Below, piece after piece: positions 1 to 8,417 of a DNA stretch of 64,000 nucleotides; the first letter of the stretch is position 1, and the number at the start of each line of letters is the position of its first letter. Both the position numbers and the translations under genes were made by a program. Source of the stretch: Clostridiales bacterium. Its GTDB lineage: Bacteria; Bacillota; Clostridia; Lachnospirales; Lachnospiraceae. The DNA lies in the NCBI GenBank assembly GCA_015655075.1, contig JAATFT010000091.1:1-64000 (forward strand). The letters are read 5' to 3'. The notes under the pieces were generated by a model, which worked only from the letters and a program-made list of their open reading frames with translations, ran no database searches and was not told where the DNA came from.

Positions 1-37
1 ACTCTTTCATCCATCTTTCTTCTCCTTTTCTATTTAA

Positions 38-184
38 GGTAATTGCGAAACAAGGTTATTGTATTTATATGCCATGCAATTAATACAATTTCAGAGCTGA
101 ATTTTTCCCTAAAGGCAACTGAAGCTATGAAATTCGTATTAATTGTATGGTATATTCAGAAAACTATATCGTTTCGCAATTACC
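38..184. repeat. Long imperfect palindrome (MITE-like)
   Basis: The outer arms GGTAATTGCGAAAC (38-51) and GTTTCGCAATTACC (171-184) are perfect inverted copies. Further in, TATGCCATGCAATTAATAC (68-86) matches the inverse of the stretch at about 136-154 with few mismatches, so the whole 147 bp can fold on itself. A 67-codon open frame runs through it, but it has no ribosome binding site and follows from the palindrome. The copy of AGAGTACTCT at 189-198 lies just outside the right arm. It is most likely a mobile miniature element or a structured intergenic repeat. Confidence 0.6.
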
Positions 185-240
185 TCAAAGAGTACTCTCG
201 GAAATTAAATCAAGCGAATATTCCAGGTCCGCTGTGCAAC

Positions 241-293
241 AAATAAGTCCCAAACCCACCCCTTTCGCTTCGCTAAGAAGCGGGGACTTATTT
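241..293 (-). terminator. Inverted repeat downstream of the C39-like gene
   Basis: AATAAGTCCC (242-251) pairs with GGGACTTATT (283-292) around an internal GCTTCGC-rich loop, 20 bp beyond the stop codon of the minus-strand gene at 315. It could end that transcript, although a clean T-run is missing. Its right half resembles the sequence at 11604-11640, which also lies at a minus-strand gene end. Confidence 0.4.
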
Positions 294-314
294 GTAAAAT
301 TAAATAATTAATAA

Positions 315-2855
315 TTACCGGTTATCCGTCAGATAACTGAAAAACAGGTTTCCTGCTTCCTCAAACATTGCAGTAGCGTCATTTAAACCGATTTTTTTGG
401 ATTGGTGAAGAGATGGATCTATAACAGTTATATTATACGCATCATAGCCGACAATTAACACGGCATTGTCTTTATCCTTCATACCAATAACCGGTACATT
501 TTTATCTATATAATACAGTACTTCTTCTAAGGTGCATCCGGTCAGATTTAACACGGAATCACCAATACTTCGGCTTAACATTTCATTCACCGTACCTGAT
601 TTTAAATTGTCGGAATTAAAACCGCCGCTTCGGTAATTAAGCAGCATCTGTACACTGGCTTTTACGCTGTCAATACTGCCGGAAGTATAGACGGGAGTAA
701 TATTGCCGATTTCTTTCAAACTGCTTTTCACACTCCTTTCCCAGATTTTCTGCTGATTATCATTCAGGACCACTCCCGCAGTATTATCCGCCTGATTAAT
801 GGCCTCTCCGGCTTGGTCATAAATGCCTTGGACACCGCCAAGGGCATAAACCGTATAGGATTCCGTTATAATATCCGAATCTTCCAGCTGCAGCGTTGTA
901 TCCGCGGTAATTATGGTATTAATGGTACTGTCATATTGAGGCTTTTCCTCCATGGCAAATCCGGAGGGCAGGGAAATATAAAATTCGGTCAGAGTTTTTT
1001 TAGTAGTCCTGGAGGTCAATCCGATCGCTTTTCTTTTCCCGGTTAATGTATTTAAAATATAATCCTCTTCACAGGCTGCATACCCATTCGTTCCATTCTG
1101 TTTTTTTACACGTTTTAAAGCTATAATATTCTCATTTACAGTTATTCCGGATACATAATATCCTTTCTTGTAATATTCTTTCAGTATATTGGATTTGGAA
1201 TCCGCAATATCAATTTTATGCATGGGCACCAATACGCTTCCATCTATTTGTTTGGTTATGTTTTTCGTCTTTACTAATCCATATATAATATGATTATCAA
1301 TTTTACCAAGCAGATTAATATTACTGCCGTCCGGTGCCGTAATTTTTTGTTTTGTTCCGCTCTCTAAATCCAGGATTATAATCTCGGTGGATTTTTGGGG
1401 ATTGCTGTTATTCTGCCAGGCAATATAATGGTCGTCTTTGCTTACGACATAATCATCGCTGCCAACCTCCGACGCGATAACCGTTAAGGCCTTCGTAATC
1501 AGATTAAAAGCGTATATTTTATGGTTCAGGGTAAAATAAAATACATCCAATTGGTTGACATAACTGAAACTATCCAGCTCTTCTTTCAGAATCTGATAAG
1601 TAATATTCATAGGTATATAAACCAATTCTTCAATCCGGTTTTCCCCGCTGTAATATCTATATAGCACAATCCCCACTCTGCCTTCATACACGCCGCGGTT
1701 CATGTAACCATATACACAGAAATCAATATTTCCGTCATCATCCATATTCAGAATTTTAACATCATGCTCATCATATATATCCCTGACATAATCCGTATTT
1801 TTCTGGCGGAAGGAAAATACTTTTACCGCTGAGTTTTCAGCTAAATTGTAGTACCATAATTCTCTTTGCCTGACAAAAGAAAGTTTATTGTCATCCGAGC
1901 TTGAAACCAGATCAATATCCGTCTGATTGGTGATTCCCAGCTTCAACTCACTTTTGGATAAACTGGTCATGTCAATATCAAATACAGATTCCATGTTCCG
2001 TTCATAATTTAACAAATACATTCTCGAGGAAGTGTAGCGGATACGATAAAATTCCTTCACATAATAATATTCCAAGCCGGATTCGGTTTCTGCCGAAATC
2101 ATATATTTTAACTCCACAGAAGCCGTGTCGGCATTAATTTCTTTTACAGTGGGCACAATGCTTCCCTCTACTTTGGGATTCAGGTTACCCCACCGTATCA
2201 GATCAAAACTGGAATGGATGTTAACATAAGACAAAGAACTATTATCCGCATCCCCGTCGGGCTCCAGATACATATTGATACTCTCCGCCTTATCTTTATC
2301 CATAATGGCATTATGAAAATCCGTAACAAAATCCAGTTTTTCTTTATAATAAGAGGAAGGCTGTAATTTAGCCCTGGTATAATAATTCATCTTCCTGCTT
2401 TCACTGGTTACTAAAGTTATTTTAACGGCATATTCCAAACCTTCTTCCATTTTAGTCTTAAATTTAATTTTAGCCGTTTTTTTATCTTCTTCTTTTTCCA
2501 AAGCATTGATGGTATCCGTCTCTAATAGCTTATTATCTGTAACATACCGCAATTCATAAATAACCCGTTTCACATCGTTTTCCCTGCCATCAATTACGAC
2601 TTCAAAACTCTGGTCCCCGTCTAAAGGAGTAATGGAATCTCTTACCAGATTGGCGTTCAGGTTATTGGTGTAACCGTGAAGCAGGTTAATTTCATTCTTA
2701 TTCAGCCTTATGGTAAGGATAGGAAAAGAAGTTTCCCCCATCTCAATGGTTTTTTGTATATCAAATACTTCTTCCTTAATGTCCCTCCCAAAATAATATA
2801 AGGAAGCGGCAAAGATGCATAGTAAAATAATTCCCTTATATAAAAATTTCAACAT
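315..2855 (-). CDS. Membrane-anchored protein with C39-like C-terminal region
   Basis: This 846-residue protein has one N-terminal membrane segment (about residues 5-22) and a large, probably extracytoplasmic body. The middle (about 320-620) has repeated strand-rich blocks on display values and units (for example FYFTLNHKIYAFNLITKAL), suggesting a beta-propeller-like fold. The last 120 residues (VQMLLNYRSGG, EEVLYYIDKNVPVIGMKDKDNAVLIVGYD, then a DP-containing strand) resemble the C39-like papain-fold domain. The catalytic Cys seems absent: the segment before the Gln/Met stretch has no Cys, so it may be non-catalytic. ATG is chosen because AGGAAG lies 7 nt upstream. The gene stands alone and is divergent from the spore-like gene at 3323. 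The function is unknown. Confidence 0.7.
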   Translation of the reverse strand: MLKFLYKGIILLCIFAASLYYFGRDIKEEVFDIQKTIEMGETSFPILTIRLNKNEINLLHGYTNNLNANLVRDSITPLDGDQSFEVVIDGRENDVKRVIYELRYVTDNKLLETDTINALEKEEDKKTAKIKFKTKMEEGLEYAVKITLVTSESRKMNYYTRAKLQPSSYYKEKLDFVTDFHNAIMDKDKAESINMYLEPDGDADNSSLSYVNIHSSFDLIRWGNLNPKVEGSIVPTVKEINADTASVELKYMISAETESGLEYYYVKEFYRIRYTSSRMYLLNYERNMESVFDIDMTSLSKSELKLGITNQTDIDLVSSSDDNKLSFVRQRELWYYNLAENSAVKVFSFRQKNTDYVRDIYDEHDVKILNMDDDGNIDFCVYGYMNRGVYEGRVGIVLYRYYSGENRIEELVYIPMNITYQILKEELDSFSYVNQLDVFYFTLNHKIYAFNLITKALTVIASEVGSDDYVVSKDDHYIAWQNNSNPQKSTEIIILDLESGTKQKITAPDGSNINLLGKIDNHIIYGLVKTKNITKQIDGSVLVPMHKIDIADSKSNILKEYYKKGYYVSGITVNENIIALKRVKKQNGTNGYAACEEDYILNTLTGKRKAIGLTSRTTKKTLTEFYISLPSGFAMEEKPQYDSTINTIITADTTLQLEDSDIITESYTVYALGGVQGIYDQAGEAINQADNTAGVVLNDNQQKIWERSVKSSLKEIGNITPVYTSGSIDSVKASVQMLLNYRSGGFNSDNLKSGTVNEMLSRSIGDSVLNLTGCTLEEVLYYIDKNVPVIGMKDKDNAVLIVGYDAYNITVIDPSLHQSKKIGLNDATAMFEEAGNLFFSYLTDNR

Positions 2856-3322
2856 ATTTTCACTTCCTTACTGCATACGTGATAGAAACCTGTCAGATAT
2901 CGGTTTACCCCATGTTTATTGACCACGGTTTTTAACTTTTATCCCTGTCCCTTTTACCGATTCTAACGGTGATTTTGCCGACGCTGCGTCAATAAAAAAA
3001 CCGCTTCATGGGAAATCCACGGAATTTCCTATGAAATAAAAAGCTCCGGCCATTCAAATAATTTGTTAATCTGTAAAATCTATATTTAAATTATTGCTTA
3101 TAATTCCGTATATATTCCAAGCCATCCTATATTTACTCATCATTTACATGCTGCCTTGCTGTTATGCTTCATTTACACTTTTAATTTCTATTATGTATTT
3201 TATCATATAAGTTAAAATATTCCTACTATTTTTAAAAACTTCCTATTCTTAATTCATGCACGGTTCGCTTTCATACGCATATATTGGTAAATAAAATGAT
3301 ATTGAAACCTAAGGAGGATCTA
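2856..3322. other. Divergent intergenic region with a GGAAAT palindrome
   Basis: This 467-bp gap separates two divergent genes and must hold both promoters, none of which I can place with confidence. At 3005-3035, TTCATGGGAAAT and ATTTCCTATGAA form a hairpin. The same GGAAAT/ATTTCC palindrome recurs at 11158-11263, 11538-11562, 15018-15036 and 24635-24661. A CATATATT sequence at about 3278, near the downstream gene, is only loosely like a sporulation sigma -10 element. Confidence 0.4.
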
Positions 3323-4984
3323 ATGAAATATTCCTTGCCTGAATATTCACCCTTATATAATCCAAATGATCAAAAATCGAATATTAGTTTCAAAGGCAGT
3401 ATGAAGGCAGCATCAAGAAAAGGTATACCAAATTATACAACTGTATTGCCAAGTAATTCAACTGGATTTTATTATAAACCGTTAACTAATCCATACTACT
3501 CGGACATGGCCGGTAATACAATGCAACCTTTTCCCGATTACACTAATATGCAGACGCAACCTAGGACTACCACTCCTTCTATGCCCGATACGCCGGTATC
3601 CGATACACAGGCTCCAAATTTTCCCGGTGCCTTGACTCCTGGAAATACAGCGCCTACCACACCGGCAACACCTGGCACTTCCACACCTTCTATGCCTGCT
3701 GCACCCAGAACTACCACTCCATCGATACCAACGGTACCCAGAACCACTACGCCTGGTCCTGCTGCTCCTACCGTACCAAGTATGCCAAGAACTACTACTC
3801 CCACTATACCCACTATACCTAGGACTACTACCCCAACCACTCCGGGCACTACCACCCCCACCATACCCACTATACCTAGGACTACTACTCCAACCACTCC
3901 GGGCACTACCACCCCCACCATGCCCACTATACCTAGAACTACTATCCCAACCACTCCGGGCGCTACTACTCCTACCATGCCCACTACTCCAAGAACTACT
4001 ATCCCAACCACTCCGGGCACTACTACTCCGACGGCTCCTGGTACTACTGTTCCCGCCACTCCGGGCACTGCTACTCCTACTATGCCGGCCGTTCCAGGAA
4101 CTACTACTCCGGCGGCTCCCGGCACTTATGCTCCCACCATGCCAGCTACACCCAGGACTACTACTCCAACCATTCCGGGCACCACTACTCCCACTATACC
4201 GATTACACCCAGGACTACTGTTCCAGTCGCTCCCAGTCTACCGGGCACTACTACTCCGGGTACTTCTACTCCCATTACTCCGGGTATACCCAGAACTACT
4301 ACTCCGGGAACCACAATTCCTTCTACTCCCGCCATGCCGGCTACACCCGGAACCTCTAATCCAAATATGAACTTTCAGTCAAGAACTGCGGCACCGCCAT
4401 ATAATCAGGAGGCAAATAACAGCTATGTTGGAAGCGGTAAGACAGACTATGGCTATAATACGCCATTTCCTGCCTATGAAAACGGAATCTACATTACAGA
4501 TATGAATCCTTACCGTGTTCCCATGGGCGTTCCAATGATGCCTCTTTATGGTTACGATAACTGCGAAGATTCAGACAAAGATTGGGATTATATGAAACAG
4601 ATGTATCCTGTGGTTGCTAAAAAATTACTTGTAGATATCGAGGACGAATGTGACAAACTGGAATATGACGGAAGCAGTATGTTTGACGAATATCCCGACA
4701 AGGTTTATCTGGGTCGGATCATTGATAGAATCTATTCAAAATACAATTACTTGGATGACGATACCGTTGACTCCGAGAGCATTACCCCGTCCAAACAAAT
4801 AAATGATGATAAAGAAAAATCACTTAAATCAAATCAATATGATTATGACTGGGATTCCCACAGGGACCGTTGTGGCCGCCAAGGATGCCGTCCAAGATGG
4901 TTAAGGGATCTGATTGAAGTATTATTATTTAATGAAGTTTTGAACCGACGCAGACGTTACAGAGGAAGAAAACGCTGGTTCTAA
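3323..4984 (+). CDS. Pro/Thr-repeat spore coat-like protein
   Basis: The 553-residue protein has three parts: a Tyr/Asn/Pro-rich head (1-75), a mucin-like region (about 80-360) built from degenerate TTTPTTPG and TTPTMPTTPR units, and an acidic-to-basic tail. The tail includes YPVVAKKLLVDIEDECDKLEYDGS followed by MFDEYPDKVYLGRIIDRIY; as I recall, this pattern (Cys-Asp, DGSxMFDEYPD) is found in clostridial spore-associated hypothetical proteins. It ends in an Arg-rich stretch (RRRRYRGRKRW) with two Cys just before. No signal peptide is seen, which fits a coat protein made in the mother cell. The start is the ATG at 3323, with GGAGG 5 nt upstream; an earlier in-frame start lacks such a site. Repeat number probably varies between strains. 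Confidence 0.7.
   Translation: MKYSLPEYSPLYNPNDQKSNISFKGSMKAASRKGIPNYTTVLPSNSTGFYYKPLTNPYYSDMAGNTMQPFPDYTNMQTQPRTTTPSMPDTPVSDTQAPNFPGALTPGNTAPTTPATPGTSTPSMPAAPRTTTPSIPTVPRTTTPGPAAPTVPSMPRTTTPTIPTIPRTTTPTTPGTTTPTIPTIPRTTTPTTPGTTTPTMPTIPRTTIPTTPGATTPTMPTTPRTTIPTTPGTTTPTAPGTTVPATPGTATPTMPAVPGTTTPAAPGTYAPTMPATPRTTTPTIPGTTTPTIPITPRTTVPVAPSLPGTTTPGTSTPITPGIPRTTTPGTTIPSTPAMPATPGTSNPNMNFQSRTAAPPYNQEANNSYVGSGKTDYGYNTPFPAYENGIYITDMNPYRVPMGVPMMPLYGYDNCEDSDKDWDYMKQMYPVVAKKLLVDIEDECDKLEYDGSSMFDEYPDKVYLGRIIDRIYSKYNYLDDDTVDSESITPSKQINDDKEKSLKSNQYDYDWDSHRDRCGRQGCRPRWLRDLIEVLLFNEVLNRRRRYRGRKRWF
3555..4360 (+). repeat. Pro/Thr-coding tandem repeat tract
   Basis: Units of 12-60 bp built on ACTACTACTCC, ACCACTCCGGGC and CCTAGGACTACT are repeated with small changes. 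The longest near-identical copies lie between about 3800 and 4010, where a unit of about 72-75 bp occurs in succession. The tract codes for the Thr/Pro-rich central region of the coat-like protein. Because it is repetitive, long frames also appear on the opposite strand; these are artefacts. Confidence 0.85.
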
Positions 4985-5065
4985 AACCGATTTTTATGAA
5001 ATTGGTTATAAAACCAATTGATAATGGGCGCCAAATGCAAACGTCTTATGTTAATAAAATGATAT

Positions 5066-5112
5066 ACTCCCCTTACAGCAGACAGGGTAATAAACTGTTT
5101 ACTAAGGGGAGT
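5066..5112. terminator. Hairpin after the coat-like gene
   Basis: ACTCCCCTTA (5066-5075) pairs with TAAGGGGAGT (5103-5112), with further CAG/CTG pairing inside. A smaller hairpin, AATTGGTT/AACCAATT, lies at about 4998-5020. The two sit between convergent genes and may act as transcription ends, but neither has a proper T-run. Confidence 0.4.
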
Positions 5113-5176
5113 AAAAGGTAGATGTCATCTATAAGAAAGAGTTTGGCGAAATTTCCCATTCGATAAATATAATAAC

Positions 5177-5986
5177 TTAATATCCGCCGTTTATAACAGG
5201 TGTTCCTAAATATACATTTGTTGTGTCCGTAAGTTCATCATAATTAATAGCTATATGAATATTTATTTTCGTTCCCAGGGAAGTAACATATTCATCCAGC
5301 AAACCACTATAAGCATATATGGTAAATAAATTTTCTTTCCTGTTCTCATATGCCACCTTGCCTTCAAGATTGGCAATCATACCGTCAGCAATTTTGTTCA
5401 TACTATCCAGAGTTAATTTCCCTTTATAATTACTGCACAACTGCATGGTTGTCTGTATATCCGCGGCATTCAGTTTATGAAATACTTTTTTCAGTAAATC
5501 ACAGTAATTTAAAACGCTGTCCATATTTTTATATAATTTAAGATTAACCATCAGATAATGATTCATTTCCTGTAATCCATCCGAATTTTCTTTCTGAATG
5601 CTGACGACCTTAATCAAAGTTTCCGCATTCTTGCCTTTCTTTTCAGTATATACTTCACTTTCATCGCCGTTTCGGGTGGCGGTTACTTCCTTATCCACAT
5701 TAAGGCCTATCTGACTTGCCACATACAAAAGAAGCTCCTTTTTGTCCTCTTCGCTTAAATAATCATTCCCATAATCCGCCGCCATCTCCAGTTCGAAAGA
5801 TGAAACCTCGGAATTTGTACTGACAAAAGCTTCAAGAATATTGCTTTCCGGCCGCAATAATGTATTTACAGCAATTTGCATTATTACGGCAACCCATAAA
5901 ACTCCTATAATATATATTGTTAATTTCGATTTCTTTTCCACTAGCAATTGTTTTAGCTGTTTCAAAAGACTATTTGTTGCATTCAT
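5177..5986 (-). CDS. YwmB family (TATA-box-binding-like fold) protein
   Basis: The 269-residue protein has an N-terminal membrane segment (about residues 15-35, IYIIGVLWVAVIMQIAV) and an extracytoplasmic domain. That domain matches my memory of the YwmB/DUF1779 family: an FxxxxAxxxxxxLS-like start, a central strand-helix unit, and a tail with TSLGTKINIHIAINYDELTDTT leading to LGTPVINGGY. Members are common in spore-forming Firmicutes and their function is unsettled. The start is the ATG at 5986, since GGAGG lies 8 nt upstream; the frame can be extended to a TTG, but that codon overlaps the ribosome binding site. It stands alone, on the same strand as rpiB. Confidence 0.75.
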   Translation of the reverse strand: MNATNSLLKQLKQLLVEKKSKLTIYIIGVLWVAVIMQIAVNTLLRPESNILEAFVSTNSEVSSFELEMAADYGNDYLSEEDKKELLLYVASQIGLNVDKEVTATRNGDESEVYTEKKGKNAETLIKVVSIQKENSDGLQEMNHYLMVNLKLYKNMDSVLNYCDLLKKVFHKLNAADIQTTMQLCSNYKGKLTLDSMNKIADGMIANLEGKVAYENRKENLFTIYAYSGLLDEYVTSLGTKINIHIAINYDELTDTTNVYLGTPVINGGY

Positions 5987-6252
5987 ATTGTTAACCTCCA
6001 AATGGTACAGGCATTTTCTTTCCCCGTATCCTCCATGAAAAATCCAATTCCTAATTTACAATAAGAACAATGTCCGGCGAGGTGGTTATGGGACAAATTT
6101 CATCTTCGCGCGGATGCAAATTTTAAATTACGTTTTCTTATTCAGTATTTTAACCTAAAATCAGAAATTTATACAAAGGAAGGAGTACAACGTTCTGAAT
6201 GTAACCGGAAAGAACCAAGGTTCACTGCAAAAAAATTGTGCCCCCAAAATCT

Positions 6253-6276
6253 AGTTTTGAGAGCACTCTCTTTTTA
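6253..6276. terminator. Hairpin near the rpiB 3' end
   Basis: GAGAGCACTCTC followed by TTTTTATTATT lies just downstream of the rpiB stop codon. The T-run is on the plus strand, so it points away from rpiB. It could act for leftward transcripts only weakly. The core resembles the GAGTACTC palindromes found elsewhere in the window. Confidence 0.35.
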
Positions 6277-6290
6277 TTATTTGTTATCCG

Positions 6291-6719
6291 TTAATCTTCT
6301 ATTGATTTAATTCTTCTGATATGCCTTTCCTCATTGGAAAACGGCGTATTCAAAAAGATATCGACTATTTTAAGCGCCAGACCGGGTCCCACCACCCTGG
6401 CACCCATCGTCAGAATATTGGCATCGTTATGAGATCTGGTTGCCTCTGCACTAAAACAGTCATGGCAGAGTGCCGCACGGATTCCTTTGAATTTATTCGC
6501 AGCTATGGATACTCCGATTCCCGTACCGCAAATCAAAATCCCAAGTTCACATTCCTTGCTTAAAACCGCTTCTGACACTTTTTTTGCATATACCGGATAA
6601 TCACAGGATTCCTTTGTATAAGTGCCAAAGTCTTTATATTCTATATTTCTTTCCTTTAAGTGTTCCATTACTTCTTTTTTTAACTCAAGACCTCCATGGT
6701 CGCTGCCAATTGCTATCAT
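6291..6719 (-). CDS. rpiB: Ribose-5-phosphate isomerase B
   Basis: This 142-residue protein interconverts ribose 5-phosphate and ribulose 5-phosphate in the non-oxidative pentose phosphate pathway. The RpiB/LacAB fold is shown by the N-terminal IAIGSDHGGLELK, the active-site segment ILICGTGIGVSIAANK (Cys about residue 65) and the NDANILTMGARVVG block. Length is normal for the family (about 140-150). Its start overlaps the stop of the upstream phosphatase gene by four bases (ATGA), so the two are almost certainly cotranslated. Clostridia often use RpiB as their only ribose-5-phosphate isomerase. Confidence 0.95.
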   Translation of the reverse strand: MIAIGSDHGGLELKKEVMEHLKERNIEYKDFGTYTKESCDYPVYAKKVSEAVLSKECELGILICGTGIGVSIAANKFKGIRAALCHDCFSAEATRSHNDANILTMGARVVGPGLALKIVDIFLNTPFSNEERHIRRIKSIED

Positions 6720-7174
6720 ATTGTTTCCTCCTCATTAAGTTTATATACGGTTTTTTTCACTAAACGTGCAAGTTCCACATAACATTCCTCATAATCAATT
6801 AAGGTTCCTCCATAAGGATCGGTAACATCCCCGCTTTCTCCTACGAATTCTTTGATTGTATAAACATTATCCGTATTATTAAAGTTTTCTATGACACTTT
6901 TTTTCTGTTTTTCCGCCATGGTAAGTATAAGGGTGTTCTCATCAATGTCAGAATTCTTTAAGCCTTTGGATATATGGCCTTCCAATTGTAAATTATGGCT
7001 TTTCAAAACCGTGTCGGCCTTAGGATTGGAGGGCTCTGAAAATAAAACCACCAGGCCCCTGGACATAACCCTTATATCACTGTTGGTTTCCAGACTTTTA
7101 TATATCGTTTCCGCCATTGGACTTCTGCAAGTATTACCAGTGCAAACAAATATGATTTTTTCATATTTTACCAT
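6716..7174 (-). CDS. ywlE: Low-molecular-weight phosphatase, YwlE (protein-arginine) type
   Basis: The 152-residue protein carries the P-loop IIFVCTGNTCRSPMAE near its N-terminus: nucleophilic Cys11, Arg17 and, between them, a Thr (Thr15) where tyrosine phosphatases of this family have Ile or Leu. In Bacillus YwlE this Thr gives specificity for phosphoarginine. The general-acid Asp is in VTDPYGG near residue 120. It may therefore reverse McsB-type arginine phosphorylation that marks proteins for ClpCP, but no mcsB is in this window. A start with GAGG 5 nt upstream is plausible. It overlaps rpiB by 4 bp, with the Sua5 gene upstream. Confidence 0.85.
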   Translation of the reverse strand: MVKYEKIIFVCTGNTCRSPMAETIYKSLETNSDIRVMSRGLVVLFSEPSNPKADTVLKSHNLQLEGHISKGLKNSDIDENTLILTMAEKQKKSVIENFNNTDNVYTIKEFVGESGDVTDPYGGTLIDYEECYVELARLVKKTVYKLNEEETI

Positions 7175-7246
7175 ATAAACCTCTTTTCTGGATATTTAAT
7201 CTTCAATTAAATAATCCGTTAATTAGTGGCAGACTTTCTGTCTGTG

Positions 7247-8329
7247 TTAAACTTTCTCTATATGATATCCTGCTGCTTTTAATAAACGATTCATGATAGC
7301 TTGTCCTAACTGCTTATTTTCAAAACTTTCCGTATAGATATAATCTGCTCCTTCCGAATCAAATTCCCTTAAAATTTCAAATAAACTTCCTGCAATGGTA
7401 CTTTCGTCTTTTCTGGTCCCTATTGTTTTAACTATTCCTTTATGATAATAAGAAACGGTTTCATCCGTACCTATAATTCCCACCTTATAACCTGTCAAAA
7501 GTTTTTCCTCCGCTATTTTATTAATTGCACGGACTACACTTTTACTATTACCTTCATATATCGTAAGGTCGCCTTTGGGCGCATAATGTTTGTATTTCAT
7601 ACCGGGTGCTTTAGGCTTAATATTAAAATCCTGTACCCGCGTAAGGACCGCCTTGTCATATTCCACCTTTCCGATTATCTGTTCTATCATCTCCGCCGTA
7701 ATATAACCCGGTCTTAATATGGCTGGCACCTCTGTGGTAACATCCACTATGGTTGATTCCAACCCGATGTCCGCCTTGCCTCCATCAATAATCATATCTA
7801 TAATACCGTTTAAATCTTCTATCACATGTGCAGCCTTAGTCGGGCTTGGCCTCCCGGATACATTGGCACTGGGTGCCGCCACATAGACACCCGAGCTTCG
7901 AATTAACTCATATGCTATGGGATGGGCAGGCATGCGTATTGCAACTGTATTAAGCCCCCCTGTTGTACTATACGGTACTTTGCTGCTTTTATTGAAGATT
8001 AAGGTAAGAGGGCCCGGCCAAAAAGCTTCGGCAAGTTGCCTCCCCTTTTCAGGACATATTGCCGTCAATTCCTTTAACGCTTTCAAATCAGCAATATGGA
8101 CAATTAACGGATTATCCGACGGCCTGCCCTTTGCGGCATATATCTTTCCGGACGCATCGGGATTTTGTCCATCCGCCCCCAAGCCGTATACGGTCTCCGT
8201 AGGAAATGCCACTAAACCGCCTTTACGTAAAATCTCCGCCGCTTCCTTTAATTCATCCGGTTTAAAATTATTACTGTCTATGGTTACAATTTTTGTTTTC
8301 ATTGTTTTAAATTCATCTCCCAAAAGCAT
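7247..8329 (-). CDS. tsaC: L-threonylcarbamoyladenylate synthase (Sua5 type)
   Basis: It makes threonylcarbamoyl-AMP from threonine, bicarbonate and ATP, the first step of t6A37 tRNA modification. The YrdC domain (about residues 20-210) contains KGGLVAFPTETVYGLGADG, KIYAAKGRPSDNPLIVH and AAPSANVSGRPSPTKA. A linker with PGMKYKHYAPKG leads to the C-terminal Sua5 domain (about 235-355), giving 360 residues and making it the long Sua5/YwlC form. The start is uncertain: MLLGDEF has only a weak site, while a Met ten codons in (MKTKIVTID) has GGGAG about 14 nt upstream. It is placed with ywlE and rpiB, as in the ywlC-ywlE-ywlF order of Bacillus. Confidence 0.92.
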   Translation of the reverse strand: MLLGDEFKTMKTKIVTIDSNNFKPDELKEAAEILRKGGLVAFPTETVYGLGADGQNPDASGKIYAAKGRPSDNPLIVHIADLKALKELTAICPEKGRQLAEAFWPGPLTLIFNKSSKVPYSTTGGLNTVAIRMPAHPIAYELIRSSGVYVAAPSANVSGRPSPTKAAHVIEDLNGIIDMIIDGGKADIGLESTIVDVTTEVPAILRPGYITAEMIEQIIGKVEYDKAVLTRVQDFNIKPKAPGMKYKHYAPKGDLTIYEGNSKSVVRAINKIAEEKLLTGYKVGIIGTDETVSYYHKGIVKTIGTRKDESTIAGSLFEILREFDSEGADYIYTESFENKQLGQAIMNRLLKAAGYHIEKV

Positions 8330-8417
8330 AGCGCATCCGCCTACAAGACGGACCTCCTAAGGAGCCACGCTATCTTATCATGCACATTATAGCACTATAT
8401 TTTTGATTATTCCATCA

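Noticed and set aside
43-246. A 67-codon open frame on the plus strand
   Set aside because: It lies within the palindrome at 38-184, has no ribosome binding site and no similarity to any protein I recognise.
3538-4335. Long Gly/Val-rich open frames on the minus strand
   Set aside because: They are the complement of the Pro/Thr repeat tract and have no ribosome binding site or family likeness.
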